Part shown: piece after piece, positions 46,233 through 54,791 of the stretch
How positions within the stretch are numbered: position 1 is the stretch's first letter
How the letters are laid out: each line of letters opens with the position of its first letter
From: Pseudomonadota bacterium
GTDB lineage: Bacteria > Pseudomonadota > Gammaproteobacteria > Burkholderiales > Burkholderiaceae_B
DNA: 64,000 nucleotides
NCBI GenBank assembly: GCA_023423975.1
Contig: JAFAEO010000004.1
Coordinates: 305,344 to 369,343 of the forward strand
Reading direction: 5' to 3'
The notes under the pieces: generated by a model
Database searches by the model: none
What the model was told of the DNA's origin: nothing
Seen by the model: only the letters and a program-made list of their open reading frames with translations
Position numbers and translations under genes: made by a program

Positions 46233-46398
46233 TACTCCGTCGTTTAGGTATGTTGTGTCATTTCAGTGGCGCAATGCCCCATGGCAGGCACTGTGGCAAG
46301 CCGCCGGCCACGGGTCGCGCCGATCGATGGCAGCGCGGGCCCTTCGCATTGACCATCCCTCTTCCCGAATGGCTGCCCATTGGGTTCATTGGTCTAGT

Positions 46399-47622
46399 CT
46401 AGTGCCTGCTCGCGTTACGCTTTGCCGCCTTCAATATCGCAATTTTTTTCTCGCTGTCCATGGGTAGGCCATCGAGCAATTCTTCGGTATGCTCGCCCAG
46501 CGTCGGCGCATGGCGATAGACACTCAGTGGTGTAGCCGAATATCGTCCCAGAGGCGCTGTCGTGTGAACCACACCTTCGCTGGGATGGTCGGTCTGGACC
46601 AGATGCCCCGTTGCCTTCAGGTGCGGGTCTGTCGGAAGATCTTCAATGGCGTACAACGGAGCGCACGGGATGTCGTTCGCATCGAACAGCGCCAGCCAGT
46701 CAGCCGTGCTGCGAGTCCGCAGGATTCCGTCTACAAATCGATATACTTCATCAATGTTCTCGGCACGCCGCGAGTGGGTGGAAAAGATCGAATCGGTGAT
46801 CAGGTCTGTGCGATCAATGGCCGCCAGAAACTGCTGCCAGTGCCGATCGTTGTAGATCAGGGCGCTCACATATCCATCCTGTGTCTGATAGGGCTTGCGA
46901 TGTTCAGCCAGCAGACGGGAATAGCCCATGGTGCCTGCCGGCGCGTCCTCGTCGAAGGTGCGCTGGCCCAGGTGATCGCCCAGGATCATTTGCGCCATCC
47001 CTTCAAACATCGGCACCTCAATGGATTGGCCCATACCGGTTGCCCGGCTGTGAATCACGCCGGCCAGACAGGCAATGGCCGCCTGCAGCCCGATGGTGCG
47101 ATCGGCCAACGTCAACGGCGCATAACGCGGCTCGTGCCCGCTGTTGCGTTCGTACAGCCGGGCCACACCAGTCATGCCCTGGATCAAATCATCGTAAGCG
47201 GGCTTGCCGGCATACGGGCCGTCGTTGCCAAAACCATAGGCGCCCACATAGACGATTTTCGGATTCACGGCGCTGACCGCTTCGTAGGACAGGCCCATGC
47301 GTTCCATGGACTGTGGCCTGACGTTATAGAGCAACACATCGACCTCGCGCACCAGATGCAGGCACGCTTCCCTGCCTTCTTCGGTTTTCAGGTCAAGCAC
47401 CACCGAGCGCTTGTTGCGATTCAGATGCAGGTATATTGCGCCCATACCCGGATTGCGCATGGGCCCTACCTGCCTTATCGTATCGCCCACAGGCGATTCC
47501 ACTTTGATCACGTCTGCGCCCAGATCTGCCATCATCTGTGTGGCAAACGGCCCCAGAATAATGGACGTCAGATCCAGGACCCGTACGCCGGCCAACGGCC
47601 CGTTTCGATTGCTGTCTGTCAT
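46399..47622 (-). CDS. CaiB/BaiF family (class III) CoA transferase
   Basis: A 407-residue family III CoA transferase, moving CoA between a donor thioester and an organic acid. Typical features: GVRVLDLTSIILGPFATQMM at the start, ADLGADVIKVESPVGDTIRQ, NRNKRSVVLDLKTEEGREAC, and VDVLLYNVRPQSMERMGLSY containing the expected Asn/Asp pocket region; the catalytic Asp is in YDDLIQGMTGV. Its ATG shares one base with the stop of the Bug receptor gene (TAATG), so translation is coupled. With the acyl-CoA dehydrogenase this suggests activation then oxidation of a carboxylic acid imported via the Bug protein. Confidence 0.94.
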   Translation of the reverse strand: MTDSNRNGPLAGVRVLDLTSIILGPFATQMMADLGADVIKVESPVGDTIRQVGPMRNPGMGAIYLHLNRNKRSVVLDLKTEEGREACLHLVREVDVLLYNVRPQSMERMGLSYEAVSAVNPKIVYVGAYGFGNDGPYAGKPAYDDLIQGMTGVARLYERNSGHEPRYAPLTLADRTIGLQAAIACLAGVIHSRATGMGQSIEVPMFEGMAQMILGDHLGQRTFDEDAPAGTMGYSRLLAEHRKPYQTQDGYVSALIYNDRHWQQFLAAIDRTDLITDSIFSTHSRRAENIDEVYRFVDGILRTRSTADWLALFDANDIPCAPLYAIEDLPTDPHLKATGHLVQTDHPSEGVVHTTAPLGRYSATPLSVYRHAPTLGEHTEELLDGLPMDSEKKIAILKAAKRNASRH

Positions 47623-48584
47623 TATTGAACCTGAATTCCCGCGTCCTTGATGAGCTTGCCCCATAACTCGTACTGATCACGAACAAATGCCGCAAATTCC
47701 TGCTGCGTACCGCTGAACGCATCAAACCCCAGGCGCGCCAGCTCCTGCTTGACCTTCGCATCGCTCACGATTTCATTGATGGTTTTGTTCAGTGTCGTCA
47801 CCGCTTCATCAGACATCTGGGCCGGGCCCAGAAAGCCATTCCAGGAATTGATATCGAAATTATTAATACCGGCCGCTTCCATGGAAGGCAGATCGGGCAA
47901 CAGCGTGCTGGGCTTGGCGGTAGACACCGCAAGCGCCTTGATCTTCTTCGATTGCACAAAAGGCATGCCCGAGGTCAGATCGGTGAACATATAGTCCACC
48001 TGCCCGCCGATCAAATCGGTCAGCGCCTGCGGCGTACCCTTGTATGGCACGTGCAGGGTCTCGATACCCGCAGCATGCGATAGCGTGGCGCCGGCAACAA
48101 TACCGGTACTGTTGCCGGAGGCGTAGGTCAGCTTGCCCGGGCTGGCCTTGGCTTGCTGGACCAGTTCCTGCACCGAATTGAAGGTTTGCTTCATGTTGGC
48201 CACCAGGATGAAGGGCAGGTTCCCGCCGCGCGCAATTGGCGTGAAATCCTTGAGCACATCATATGGCACGCTTTTTTGCAGCCACGGCGCAGCCGACAGC
48301 GGCGTGTTGGTTGAAATCAGAATGGTATAGCCATCGGGCTTGGCGCGAGCCACCTGCGCAGCCGCAATCGTACCGTTGCCGCCGGGCTTGTTTTCTACAA
48401 TTACCTGCTGGCCAAGACGGCTGGTCATTTCACGGGCAAAGATACGTCCGACAGAATCGGTACCCGAGCCGGCCGGGAAAGGCACGACCATGGTAATGGG
48501 CTTTTCAGGCCATGCCGCTGCAGCGGTGCTCGCGGCAATAAGGGCGGCGGCACCCAGCAAACAACGTAGGGGTTTGATATTCAT
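47622..48584 (-). CDS. Bug-family periplasmic solute receptor
   Basis: A 320-residue Bug/TctC-type extracytoplasmic receptor of the tripartite tricarboxylate transporter class. The signal peptide MNIKPLRCLLGAAALIAAST is cleaved near AAAA/WP. The family start WPEKPITMVVPFPAGSGTDS is followed by VIVENKPGGNGTIAAAQVAR and VPYKGTPQALTDLIGGQVDY. No TctA/TctB genes are near, which is usual for orphan Bug receptors in Bordetella-like bacteria. The start at 48584 has GGAG six bases upstream. The ligand is probably the carboxylate handled by the CoA transferase and dehydrogenase encoded downstream. Confidence 0.94.
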   Translation of the reverse strand: MNIKPLRCLLGAAALIAASTAAAAWPEKPITMVVPFPAGSGTDSVGRIFAREMTSRLGQQVIVENKPGGNGTIAAAQVARAKPDGYTILISTNTPLSAAPWLQKSVPYDVLKDFTPIARGGNLPFILVANMKQTFNSVQELVQQAKASPGKLTYASGNSTGIVAGATLSHAAGIETLHVPYKGTPQALTDLIGGQVDYMFTDLTSGMPFVQSKKIKALAVSTAKPSTLLPDLPSMEAAGINNFDINSWNGFLGPAQMSDEAVTTLNKTINEIVSDAKVKQELARLGFDAFSGTQQEFAAFVRDQYELWGKLIKDAGIQVQ

Positions 48585-48676
48585 ATTTGTCTCCAATAAA
48601 GGACTAGGCTTCTTTGAGCGGCGGCACCAGAAAAAGGCGCGCTTGGGTTTGTGCTACAAATCGGGTTAGCCGGCGA

Positions 48677-49105
48677 TCAATCCCGTATCACTCTGGCCGG
48701 ATTTTCTTCATAGGGAGGAGAATAAATGACCAGAAGACGCGCCGGTTCAGCGCTGGTTACTGTGAAGATATGCTTTTTGTCAGCAGGAAAAAAACAGCAG
48801 TCTCCGGCCTGCAGAGAACCCTTCTCTCCATCCATTTCCACATCTGCCGTGCCGGACAGCAAATACACCACCTGCTCAATGCCAGGATGGGCATGCGGCA
48901 AGGCGCCCCGATTCTGCTCAATTGTACCCACCAGCACTTCCAGGTGGCGCGCGCCAACCGTTTCGGGTCCGATCAGGCGCCGATTAACCGTGCCATGGTG
49001 ATTGGCGGGACTATAGCCGGGGACGTCTGCTTCCCGGACGATCCAGGAACAGGCGCCTGGTTTTTTGCTGGTAGTGCTTGGAGTTTGCGCTGTACTGTCT
49101 GTCAT
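48677..49105 (-). CDS. Cupin-domain protein
   Basis: A 142-residue single-domain cupin. Motif 1 is GALPHAHPGIEQVVYLLSGT (two His and a Glu as metal ligands) and motif 2 GDCCFFPADKKHIFT with the last His. It is the first gene of the catabolic operon, 92 bases before the Bug receptor. Small cupins include dioxygenases, isomerases and sensors, so the role is open. ATG at 49105 is preferred (AGGA nine bases upstream) over 49138. Confidence 0.86.
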   Translation of the reverse strand: MTDSTAQTPSTTSKKPGACSWIVREADVPGYSPANHHGTVNRRLIGPETVGARHLEVLVGTIEQNRGALPHAHPGIEQVVYLLSGTADVEMDGEKGSLQAGDCCFFPADKKHIFTVTSAEPARLLVIYSPPYEENPARVIRD

Positions 49106-49493
49106 GACTTGGTTTCCTGAGGGTCGGGTAAATAGCAAAAATGAGTCGAAATATTTAGTTCATTCATTTTATGCCGTTTAATTTAACCCATTTAATTTTT
49201 GTATGTGAATTTATTTTCTCATACATGAATTAAAAAAGCTGCTAGGGATTTTACCAAGGGGGGCGGTTTGCCCGGGTTCGCTCGATTTGTTACAATGGTC
49301 GGGTTTTATTAATTCATCGTTTCAATTGTGTACACCTTTTGCGCCAGTCGCGCGAAAGTGATTTACCTGTCAATCGGGCGCTTTGCCGCCCATCAATTTT
49401 TGTTTGTATCGACGGCGCTACGTCGTTTTCCGCATACTCTTTGGCATACACAGTTATTTTTATAACCCTGTAAGACTTAAGGAGGCTACGGCC
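49106..49493. promoter_or_regulatory. Divergent control region, cupin operon / betaine operon
   Basis: 388 non-coding bases. The stretch 49145-49240 is strongly AT-rich, with repeated TTTAATTT and a loose GTATG...CATAC inverted repeat (49201-49205 and 49220-49224), plausible as a regulator site for the cupin operon. It also holds the promoter candidate listed separately. Confidence 0.45.
49268..49296 (+). promoter_or_regulatory. Candidate sigma-70 promoter of the betaine/proline operon
   Basis: TTGCCC (49268-49273) and TACAAT (49291-49296) with an ideal 17-base spacer. This would give a ~190-base leader before the first binding-protein gene. Confidence 0.5.
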
Positions 49494-50498
49494 ATGTTCT
49501 TAAAACACAAAATTCTCTGCGCAACGCTACTCGCCGCGTTTAGCCTGGGCTTGTCCGCCACCGCACAAGCCGCAGACGTCCAGTGCGAAGTAGATCGCAC
49601 CGTCAACTTCGGCGGCATGAACTGGGAATCGAACCTGGTGCTGGTCGACGTTCAGCGCACCATTCTTGAAAAAGGCTACGGCTGCAAGACCGAAACGCTG
49701 CCCACCGAGACCCTGCCGGCCCTGGCAGCGCTGGAGCGTGGCGATCTGGATATCAACACCGAGATCTGGCTCAACAGCGTAGGCGATCCCTGGGCCAAGG
49801 CCGAAAAAACCGGTAAAGTCAAACGCGTGGCCGATCTGTACACAGGCGGCGAAGCCTGGTTCATTCCGAAATACGTAGCCGAAAAATTCCCTGACCTCAA
49901 ATCCGCAGCCGATCTGCCCAAATACAAAGAAGAATTTGCCGATCCGGAAGATCCAAGCAAAGGACGCTTCTACGGTTGCCCGGCAGGCTGGGGATGTGAA
50001 GTGGTTAGCAGCAATCTGTACAAAGCCCTGAAGCTGGACAAGGATTTCACCCTGTATTCACCTGGCACCGGCGCTGCCCAGAAGGCAGCCCTGACCTCGG
50101 CTTACAAACGCAAGCAGAATATCGTGTTCTACTATTGGTATCCAACTCCGCTGGTGGGTTCGCTTGACCTGGTCAAACTGGAATTGCCACCCTACGACGC
50201 GGAAAAACAGAAATGCCTGACCAATCCTGATTGCGCCGATCCGCAGCCCAGCGCCTATCCTGACAATCCGGTATTTACCGCACTAAACACAGAGTTTTCC
50301 AAAAAGGCCCCCAAACTGACCGAATTCTTTTCCAAGGTATCGGTCCCCCTGCCGGTCATGGACAAAACGCTGGCTCATATGGAAGAGAGTGGCGATGATT
50401 CGCGTGATGTTGCAGACTGGTTCCTGAAAAACCAGGGCGAAGTCTGGGAAAAATGGGTTTCCCCCGAAGTTGCCGCCAAAGTGAAGGAATCGCTCTAA
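49494..50498 (+). CDS. Glycine betaine/proline ABC transporter binding protein, copy 1
   Basis: A 334-residue OpuAC/ProX-type periplasmic receptor for quaternary amines or proline. The signal peptide (KHKILCATLLAAFSLGLSAT) ends at AQA/AD. Diagnostic segments are FGGMNWESNLVLVDVQRTIL, LERGDLDINTEIWLNSV, GCPAGWGCEVVSSNL and YWYPTPLVGSLDLVKL, where Trp/Tyr residues should form the aromatic ligand box. Several Cys residues (GYGC, GCPAGWGC, CLTNPDC) may form periplasmic disulfides. AAGGAGG lies eight bases before the ATG. It is followed by a paralogue and then the permease and ATPase genes. Confidence 0.93.
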   Translation: MFLKHKILCATLLAAFSLGLSATAQAADVQCEVDRTVNFGGMNWESNLVLVDVQRTILEKGYGCKTETLPTETLPALAALERGDLDINTEIWLNSVGDPWAKAEKTGKVKRVADLYTGGEAWFIPKYVAEKFPDLKSAADLPKYKEEFADPEDPSKGRFYGCPAGWGCEVVSSNLYKALKLDKDFTLYSPGTGAAQKAALTSAYKRKQNIVFYYWYPTPLVGSLDLVKLELPPYDAEKQKCLTNPDCADPQPSAYPDNPVFTALNTEFSKKAPKLTEFFSKVSVPLPVMDKTLAHMEESGDDSRDVADWFLKNQGEVWEKWVSPEVAAKVKESL

Positions 50499-50520
50499 TC
50501 GACTGCTCGTCAATTGAAAA

Positions 50521-50538
50521 GCCCGTTTTCGGACGGGC
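50521..50538 (+). other. Intercistronic hairpin between the two binding-protein genes
   Basis: GCCCGT-TTTCGG-ACGGGC, a 6-bp GC stem 23 bases after the first stop codon, with no T-run on the plus strand. It could stabilise the upstream message or partly reduce read-through. Confidence 0.5.
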
Positions 50539-50591
50539 CGATGCCAATCCTAGCGTTTAGCTTAACTTTTAGCCATAAGAGGCACATTGCC

Positions 50592-51596
50592 ATGATAAAG
50601 ACTAAAGTTCTATCTGCTGTATTCATTGCTTCGGCCGCGTTCGGGCTTGCCCGCACTGCAGCCGCGGCCGATGCGCCAGCCTGCGAGGTCAGCGATACCA
50701 TCAAGTTCGGTGGCATGAACTGGGAATCGAACCTGATTCTGGCCGACGTCGAACGCTATATCCTTGAAAAAGGCTATGGGTGCCAGACCGAGGTCGTCCC
50801 CACCGAAACGCTCACCGCGTTGGCGGCACTGGAACGCGGCGATCTGCAAGTGAATACTGAAATCTGGCTCAACAGCGTCAGTGACGCCTGGGCGCAGGCC
50901 GAAAAAAAGGGCAAAGTCAAACGTGTCGGCGAACTGTATACGGGCAGGGAAGCATGGTATATCCCCAAATATACTGCCAGCAAATTTCCCGACCTGAAAT
51001 CAGCCGCCGATCTGATCAAGCACAAGGACGCGTTTGCCGATCCTGAAAGCCCCGATAAAGGCCGAATTTATGGTTGTCCGGCAGGCTGGAACTGCCAGCT
51101 GGTCGCCACCAATCTGGCCAAGGGTCTCAAGCTGGACAAGGACTTCGAGGTTTATGCCCCCGGTACCGGCGCAGCCCAGAAGGCAGCCCTGATGTCTGCC
51201 TACAAGCGCAAAAAAGATATCGTTTTTTATTATTGGGAACCCACGCCGCTGGTTAGCACGCTGGAATTGGTCAAGCTTGACATGCCGGCCTACGACAAAG
51301 AAAAGCAACTGTGCCTGACCCGTGAAGACTGCACCAATCCCCAGGCGGTTGGTTATCCGGACAACCCGGTGTTTACCGCACTCAATACCCAGTTCATACA
51401 AAAAGCGCCGACACTGACTGCTTTTTTCAGCAAAGTGTCGGTCCCGTTTGATGTCGTCAACAAGACCCTGGCCCATATGGAAGAGTCTGGTGCCGAAACA
51501 AACGAAGTCGCACAATGGTTTCTGAAAAACCAGCAGGATATCTGGTCCAAATGGGTCCCCGCCGAGGTGGCCGATCGTGTCAAAGGCTCGCTCTGA
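50592..51596 (+). CDS. Glycine betaine/proline ABC transporter binding protein, copy 2
   Basis: A second 334-residue ProX-type receptor, a clear tandem duplicate of the preceding gene with the same domain layout: FGGMNWESNLILADVERYIL, ALERGDLQVNTEIWLNS, GCPAGWNCQLVATNL, YYWEPTPLVSTLELVKLD and the same Cys positions. Differences cluster around the mature N-terminus, the YW(Y/E)PTPL segment and the C-terminus, so ligand preference may differ. The signal peptide ends near AAA/AD. The start at 50592 follows AGAGG; the upstream open frame covers the intercistronic hairpin and is not used. Confidence 0.93.
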   Translation: MIKTKVLSAVFIASAAFGLARTAAAADAPACEVSDTIKFGGMNWESNLILADVERYILEKGYGCQTEVVPTETLTALAALERGDLQVNTEIWLNSVSDAWAQAEKKGKVKRVGELYTGREAWYIPKYTASKFPDLKSAADLIKHKDAFADPESPDKGRIYGCPAGWNCQLVATNLAKGLKLDKDFEVYAPGTGAAQKAALMSAYKRKKDIVFYYWEPTPLVSTLELVKLDMPAYDKEKQLCLTREDCTNPQAVGYPDNPVFTALNTQFIQKAPTLTAFFSKVSVPFDVVNKTLAHMEESGAETNEVAQWFLKNQQDIWSKWVPAEVADRVKGSL

Positions 51597-51636
51597 CCGC
51601 TGTTCCAGTCAACTCCGGGCAATAACGCTGCCTGCC

Positions 51637-51652
51637 GGACACATTTGTGTCC
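51637..51652 (+). other. Intercistronic hairpin before the permease gene
   Basis: GGACAC-ATTT-GTGTCC, a perfect 6-bp stem, in the 110-base gap between copy 2 of the binding protein and the permease. No T-run follows, so it is punctuation or processing, not a full terminator. Confidence 0.45.
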
Positions 51653-51706
51653 TGCGGCCGTGGCCCGGTCCTGCCTTTCCCTCTATTTTGATGAAAAAAT
51701 ACAATT

Positions 51707-52564
51707 ATGTTTCCTGAAATTATCTCTGCGCGCGATGTGCGCAAAAGCATCGACGGGTTCGTGGACCATCTGGTCACCAACTACGCCGATGCGCTCAATG
51801 CAATGTCGGAGCCTTTCCTGCATTTGCTGGTCTGGATCGAAAAAATGCTGCGCGGCGCGCCATGGTGGAGCGTTATTATCGTGGCCGTGCTGGTTGCTTT
51901 CGCGGCCAGCCGCCGCCCCGTGTTCTCCCTGATGATGGGTGTACTGCTGGCAATGCTGGGCGTCCTGGGCCTGTGGGACGCAGGCATGCAGACCCTGTCG
52001 CTCATGATTATGGCAACTGCAATTTCGATCATTATCGGTATTCCGCTGGGCGTGCTCACCGCAAAATCCAATCCGGTTCGATCGGTCATGCTGCCAGTGC
52101 TGGATATCATGCAGACGCTGCCCAGCTTTGTGTACCTTATTCCGGTTGTCATGCTGTTTGGTCTTGGCAAAATCCCGGCCATTATCGCAACCGTAATTTA
52201 TGCAGTTCCTCCGCTAATCCGGCTGACCGATCTGGGCATCCGGCTGGTGGACCGCGAAGTGCTTGAAGCCTCGCGAGCCTTCGGCGCCTCTTCCTCGCAG
52301 CAACTGTTCGGCGTACAACTGCCGCTGGCACTGCCAAACATCATGGCCGGGATCAACCAGACCACGATGATGGCGCTGTCAATGGTGGTTATAGCCTCCA
52401 TGATCGGCGCGCGCGGCCTGGGCTACGAAGTGCTGCTTGGCATCAACCGCCTTGAAGTGGGCCGCGGCTTGCTGGCCGGGCTGGGCATTGTCATTCTTGC
52501 GGTGCTTTTTGACCGCATCACCCAGTCTTATGGGAAACGAAAAAATACAGGCGGTGCACGATGA
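51707..52564 (+). CDS. proW: Glycine betaine/proline ABC transporter permease (ProW-like)
   Basis: A 285-residue membrane permease. An N-terminal amphipathic extension (SIDGFVDHLVTNYADALNAM) resembles that of ProW. It is followed by helices and the cytoplasmic EAA loop EASRAFGASSSQQLFGVQLP, which contacts the ATPase, then MAGINQTTMMALSMVVIAS, a signature of the betaine-permease group. The stop overlaps the ATPase start by four bases (ATGA). Confidence 0.94.
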   Translation: MFPEIISARDVRKSIDGFVDHLVTNYADALNAMSEPFLHLLVWIEKMLRGAPWWSVIIVAVLVAFAASRRPVFSLMMGVLLAMLGVLGLWDAGMQTLSLMIMATAISIIIGIPLGVLTAKSNPVRSVMLPVLDIMQTLPSFVYLIPVVMLFGLGKIPAIIATVIYAVPPLIRLTDLGIRLVDREVLEASRAFGASSSQQLFGVQLPLALPNIMAGINQTTMMALSMVVIASMIGARGLGYEVLLGINRLEVGRGLLAGLGIVILAVLFDRITQSYGKRKNTGGAR

Positions 52565-53898
52565 GTAAAATTGAAGTCAAAAACATCTACAAAATCTTCG
52601 GCAAAGAGCCGGGAAAATGGATTGAGGCCGTCAAGCAGGGCATTTCCAAGGAAGAACTGCTGGCCAAAAGCGGCCATACGCTGGGCCTCAAGGACATCAG
52701 CCTGAGTATCGAAGAAGGCAGCATTCATGTCATCATGGGCTTGTCCGGCTCAGGTAAATCAACGCTGATCCGTCACTTTAACCGTCTGATTGAACCCACA
52801 GCGGGCCACATCCTGGTCGATGGTACCGATGTCGTGACGCTGGGCCGCAAGGACCTGGAAAAATTCCGCCAGCAAACCATGAGCATGGTCTTCCAGCGCT
52901 TTGGCCTGTTGCCACATAAGACCGTGCTGGACAATGCCGCCTACGGACTGTCCATTCAGGGCATGAGCAAAACCGACGCACACGACAAGGGCCGCTACTG
53001 GCTTGACCAGGTCGGTCTGGCCGGCTTTGAAAACCAGTACCCACACCAGCTTTCGGGCGGCATGCAACAGCGCGTAGGCCTGGCGCGTGCGCTGGCGACC
53101 GACGCCGACATTCTGCTGATGGACGAGGCATTCTCTGCTCTGGATCCGCTAATTCGCCGCGAAATGCAGAACCAGTTACTCGAACTGCAGGCCAAGCTCA
53201 ATAAAACCATTGTGTTCATTACCCATGATCTGGACGAAGCGCTGCGCCTGGGCAACCGCATTGCCATTCTGAAAGACGGCGAGTTGATCCAGGAAGGCAC
53301 GCCCGAAGATATTCTGCTGTCTCCCGACAATGAATACGTCGCGGCGTTCCTGCAGGATGTGAACCGTGGCAAGGCGCTGAACGCCGGTCACGCCGTCAAT
53401 GCGCCACGCCTGACGCTGACCATGCGCGCACGCCCTGCGCATGCCATCGAACGCATGAAACAGTACGACTACAAGTTCGCCCCTGTGCTCGACGGCAAGG
53501 CCTTTGCCGGCTTGCTGCGCCTGTCTGCCGCCGAAGATGCCGTCCGGGCCGGCTTGCGGGACATTTCCTCGAAAGTGGAAGAAGCCCGCACCGTTTCGGC
53601 AGACACCAATCTGGACGAAGTGCTGACCCATATGCTGCAATCGACCGCACCGGTCGTGGTCACTGGCGACAACGACGAATTTGTCGGCCTGATGTCGCGC
53701 GCCAAGGTTGTGGAGCTGGTGAGCCCTGCCATCGAAAATGGTAATGGGGATAGCAGCGGCACTGCGGACAGCAATGCCGCGGCCGCACCGGCATCCGCTG
53801 CGGAACGGGAAGACGAAGCCGAACCGCCGGAAGGCGCCATTGAGCTGGACGAGTCATTGAAAAACAAACCGGAAAAAGCACCCGGCCATAGTCACTGA
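52561..53898 (+). CDS. proV: Glycine betaine/proline ABC transporter ATPase (ProV-like)
   Basis: A 445-residue ATPase. After the ProV-type N-terminal segment (YKIFGKEPGKW) come Walker A GLSGSGKSTLIR (about 60-71), Q-loop MVFQRFGLLPHKTV, signature LSGGMQQRVGLARALATDA and Walker B ILLMDEAFSALDP. Residues ~280-390 form a tandem CBS module, the osmosensing region in relatives such as OpuA and ProV. The last ~55 residues are a low-complexity Ala/Glu/Pro-rich tail ending GHSH. It is followed by a strong terminator. Confidence 0.95.
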   Translation: MSKIEVKNIYKIFGKEPGKWIEAVKQGISKEELLAKSGHTLGLKDISLSIEEGSIHVIMGLSGSGKSTLIRHFNRLIEPTAGHILVDGTDVVTLGRKDLEKFRQQTMSMVFQRFGLLPHKTVLDNAAYGLSIQGMSKTDAHDKGRYWLDQVGLAGFENQYPHQLSGGMQQRVGLARALATDADILLMDEAFSALDPLIRREMQNQLLELQAKLNKTIVFITHDLDEALRLGNRIAILKDGELIQEGTPEDILLSPDNEYVAAFLQDVNRGKALNAGHAVNAPRLTLTMRARPAHAIERMKQYDYKFAPVLDGKAFAGLLRLSAAEDAVRAGLRDISSKVEEARTVSADTNLDEVLTHMLQSTAPVVVTGDNDEFVGLMSRAKVVELVSPAIENGNGDSSGTADSNAAAAPASAAEREDEAEPPEGAIELDESLKNKPEKAPGHSH

Positions 53899-53958
53899 CC
53901 GAGCGTCTGGCTGGTTTTACATGAATACCGGCCAGGCCCTGCACCAAAGTCCACACCG

Positions 53959-53993
53959 GCGTCCGAACCCAGACTGTGTTCGGACGCTTTTTT
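53959..53993 (+). terminator. Intrinsic terminator of the betaine/proline operon
   Basis: A perfect 10-bp stem (GCGTCCGAAC at 53959-53968, GTTCGGACGC at 53978-53987) directly followed by six T residues. Confidence 0.93.
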
Positions 53994-54108
53994 GTTGCCG
54001 CCCCTGTCACGCCCTGTCATACCAGCATCGTCTAAACCGATAGGGGCCGATCTGGCCCGCCCCACCTGCTGCATCCAGCTTTATCGCGGTCTGCTGCATT
54101 ACGCTTTG

Positions 54109-54720
54109 CTATCCCAGGGATTCACCCCAGACCAATTGCCAGGCAATGGCCCACATGGTGACACCCACAATCAGGTCCAGCACCTTCCATGCCACGGGCT
54201 TTTTGAATAACGGCAACAAAAGCCGCGCGCCATAGCCAAGGGAGAAGAAAAAGACCAGCGATGCAGTGATGCCCCCGGCCGCGAACAGCCAGTGTTGCTC
54301 TGGAAAGCGGGTGGATACCGAGCCGATCAATAGCAGCGTATCAAGGTAAACATGGGGATTGAGCCAGGTCAGCGCCAGGCAGACCAGCAAGGTTCGCTTA
54401 AGGGAAGGCGCCTCGATATGGCTATCGCCCATGCTGGCGGTTTTGGTGATGGCCGCATGAAAGTGCAGCAGTCCGTAAACAAACAGAAATAGCGCGCCGG
54501 CGTATTTGATTAGCGGTACGACATGCGCTGCATAACGGGCAACAACAGAAAACCCCAACACACCGGTCAGGATCAACGCCGCATCCGACAGGCTGCATAC
54601 CAGACAGACCCAGAAGACGTGGCTTTTGCGCAACCCCTGCTTGAGGACAAAGGCATTTTGCGAACCGATAGCAAGAATCAGGGAACCGCTTAAAAACAGA
54701 CCGGCAAGATACGCATTCAT
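54109..54720 (-). CDS. LysE/ArgO family amino-acid exporter
   Basis: A 203-residue inner-membrane exporter with six predicted helices. The N-terminus contains ILAIGSQNAFVLKQGLRKSH, the LysE/ArgO hallmark (GxQNAFVL), and VCSLSDAALILTGVLG follows with the conserved Asp. ALTWLNPHVYLDTLLLIGSV matches the second conserved block (NPHVYLD). The likely cargo is arginine or lysine, by family. No LysG/ArgP-type regulator is adjacent. Confidence 0.92.
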   Translation of the reverse strand: MNAYLAGLFLSGSLILAIGSQNAFVLKQGLRKSHVFWVCLVCSLSDAALILTGVLGFSVVARYAAHVVPLIKYAGALFLFVYGLLHFHAAITKTASMGDSHIEAPSLKRTLLVCLALTWLNPHVYLDTLLLIGSVSTRFPEQHWLFAAGGITASLVFFFSLGYGARLLLPLFKKPVAWKVLDLIVGVTMWAIAWQLVWGESLG

Positions 54721-54791
54721 TCAGGTACGACTCAATTGGAATAGGACCGCCAATGTGTTAAAAAGGAAACAGTCGCTCAGATGACAAACAG

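Noticed and set aside
46489..47628. 379-codon open frame opposite the CoA transferase
   Set aside because: The translation is low-information and His/Gln/Arg-rich; the minus strand carries a complete CaiB family protein.
54721..54791. Lysine or arginine riboswitch before the exporter gene
   Set aside because: Only 71 bases separate the divergent genes, too short for a known amino-acid riboswitch, and no alternating stems are visible.
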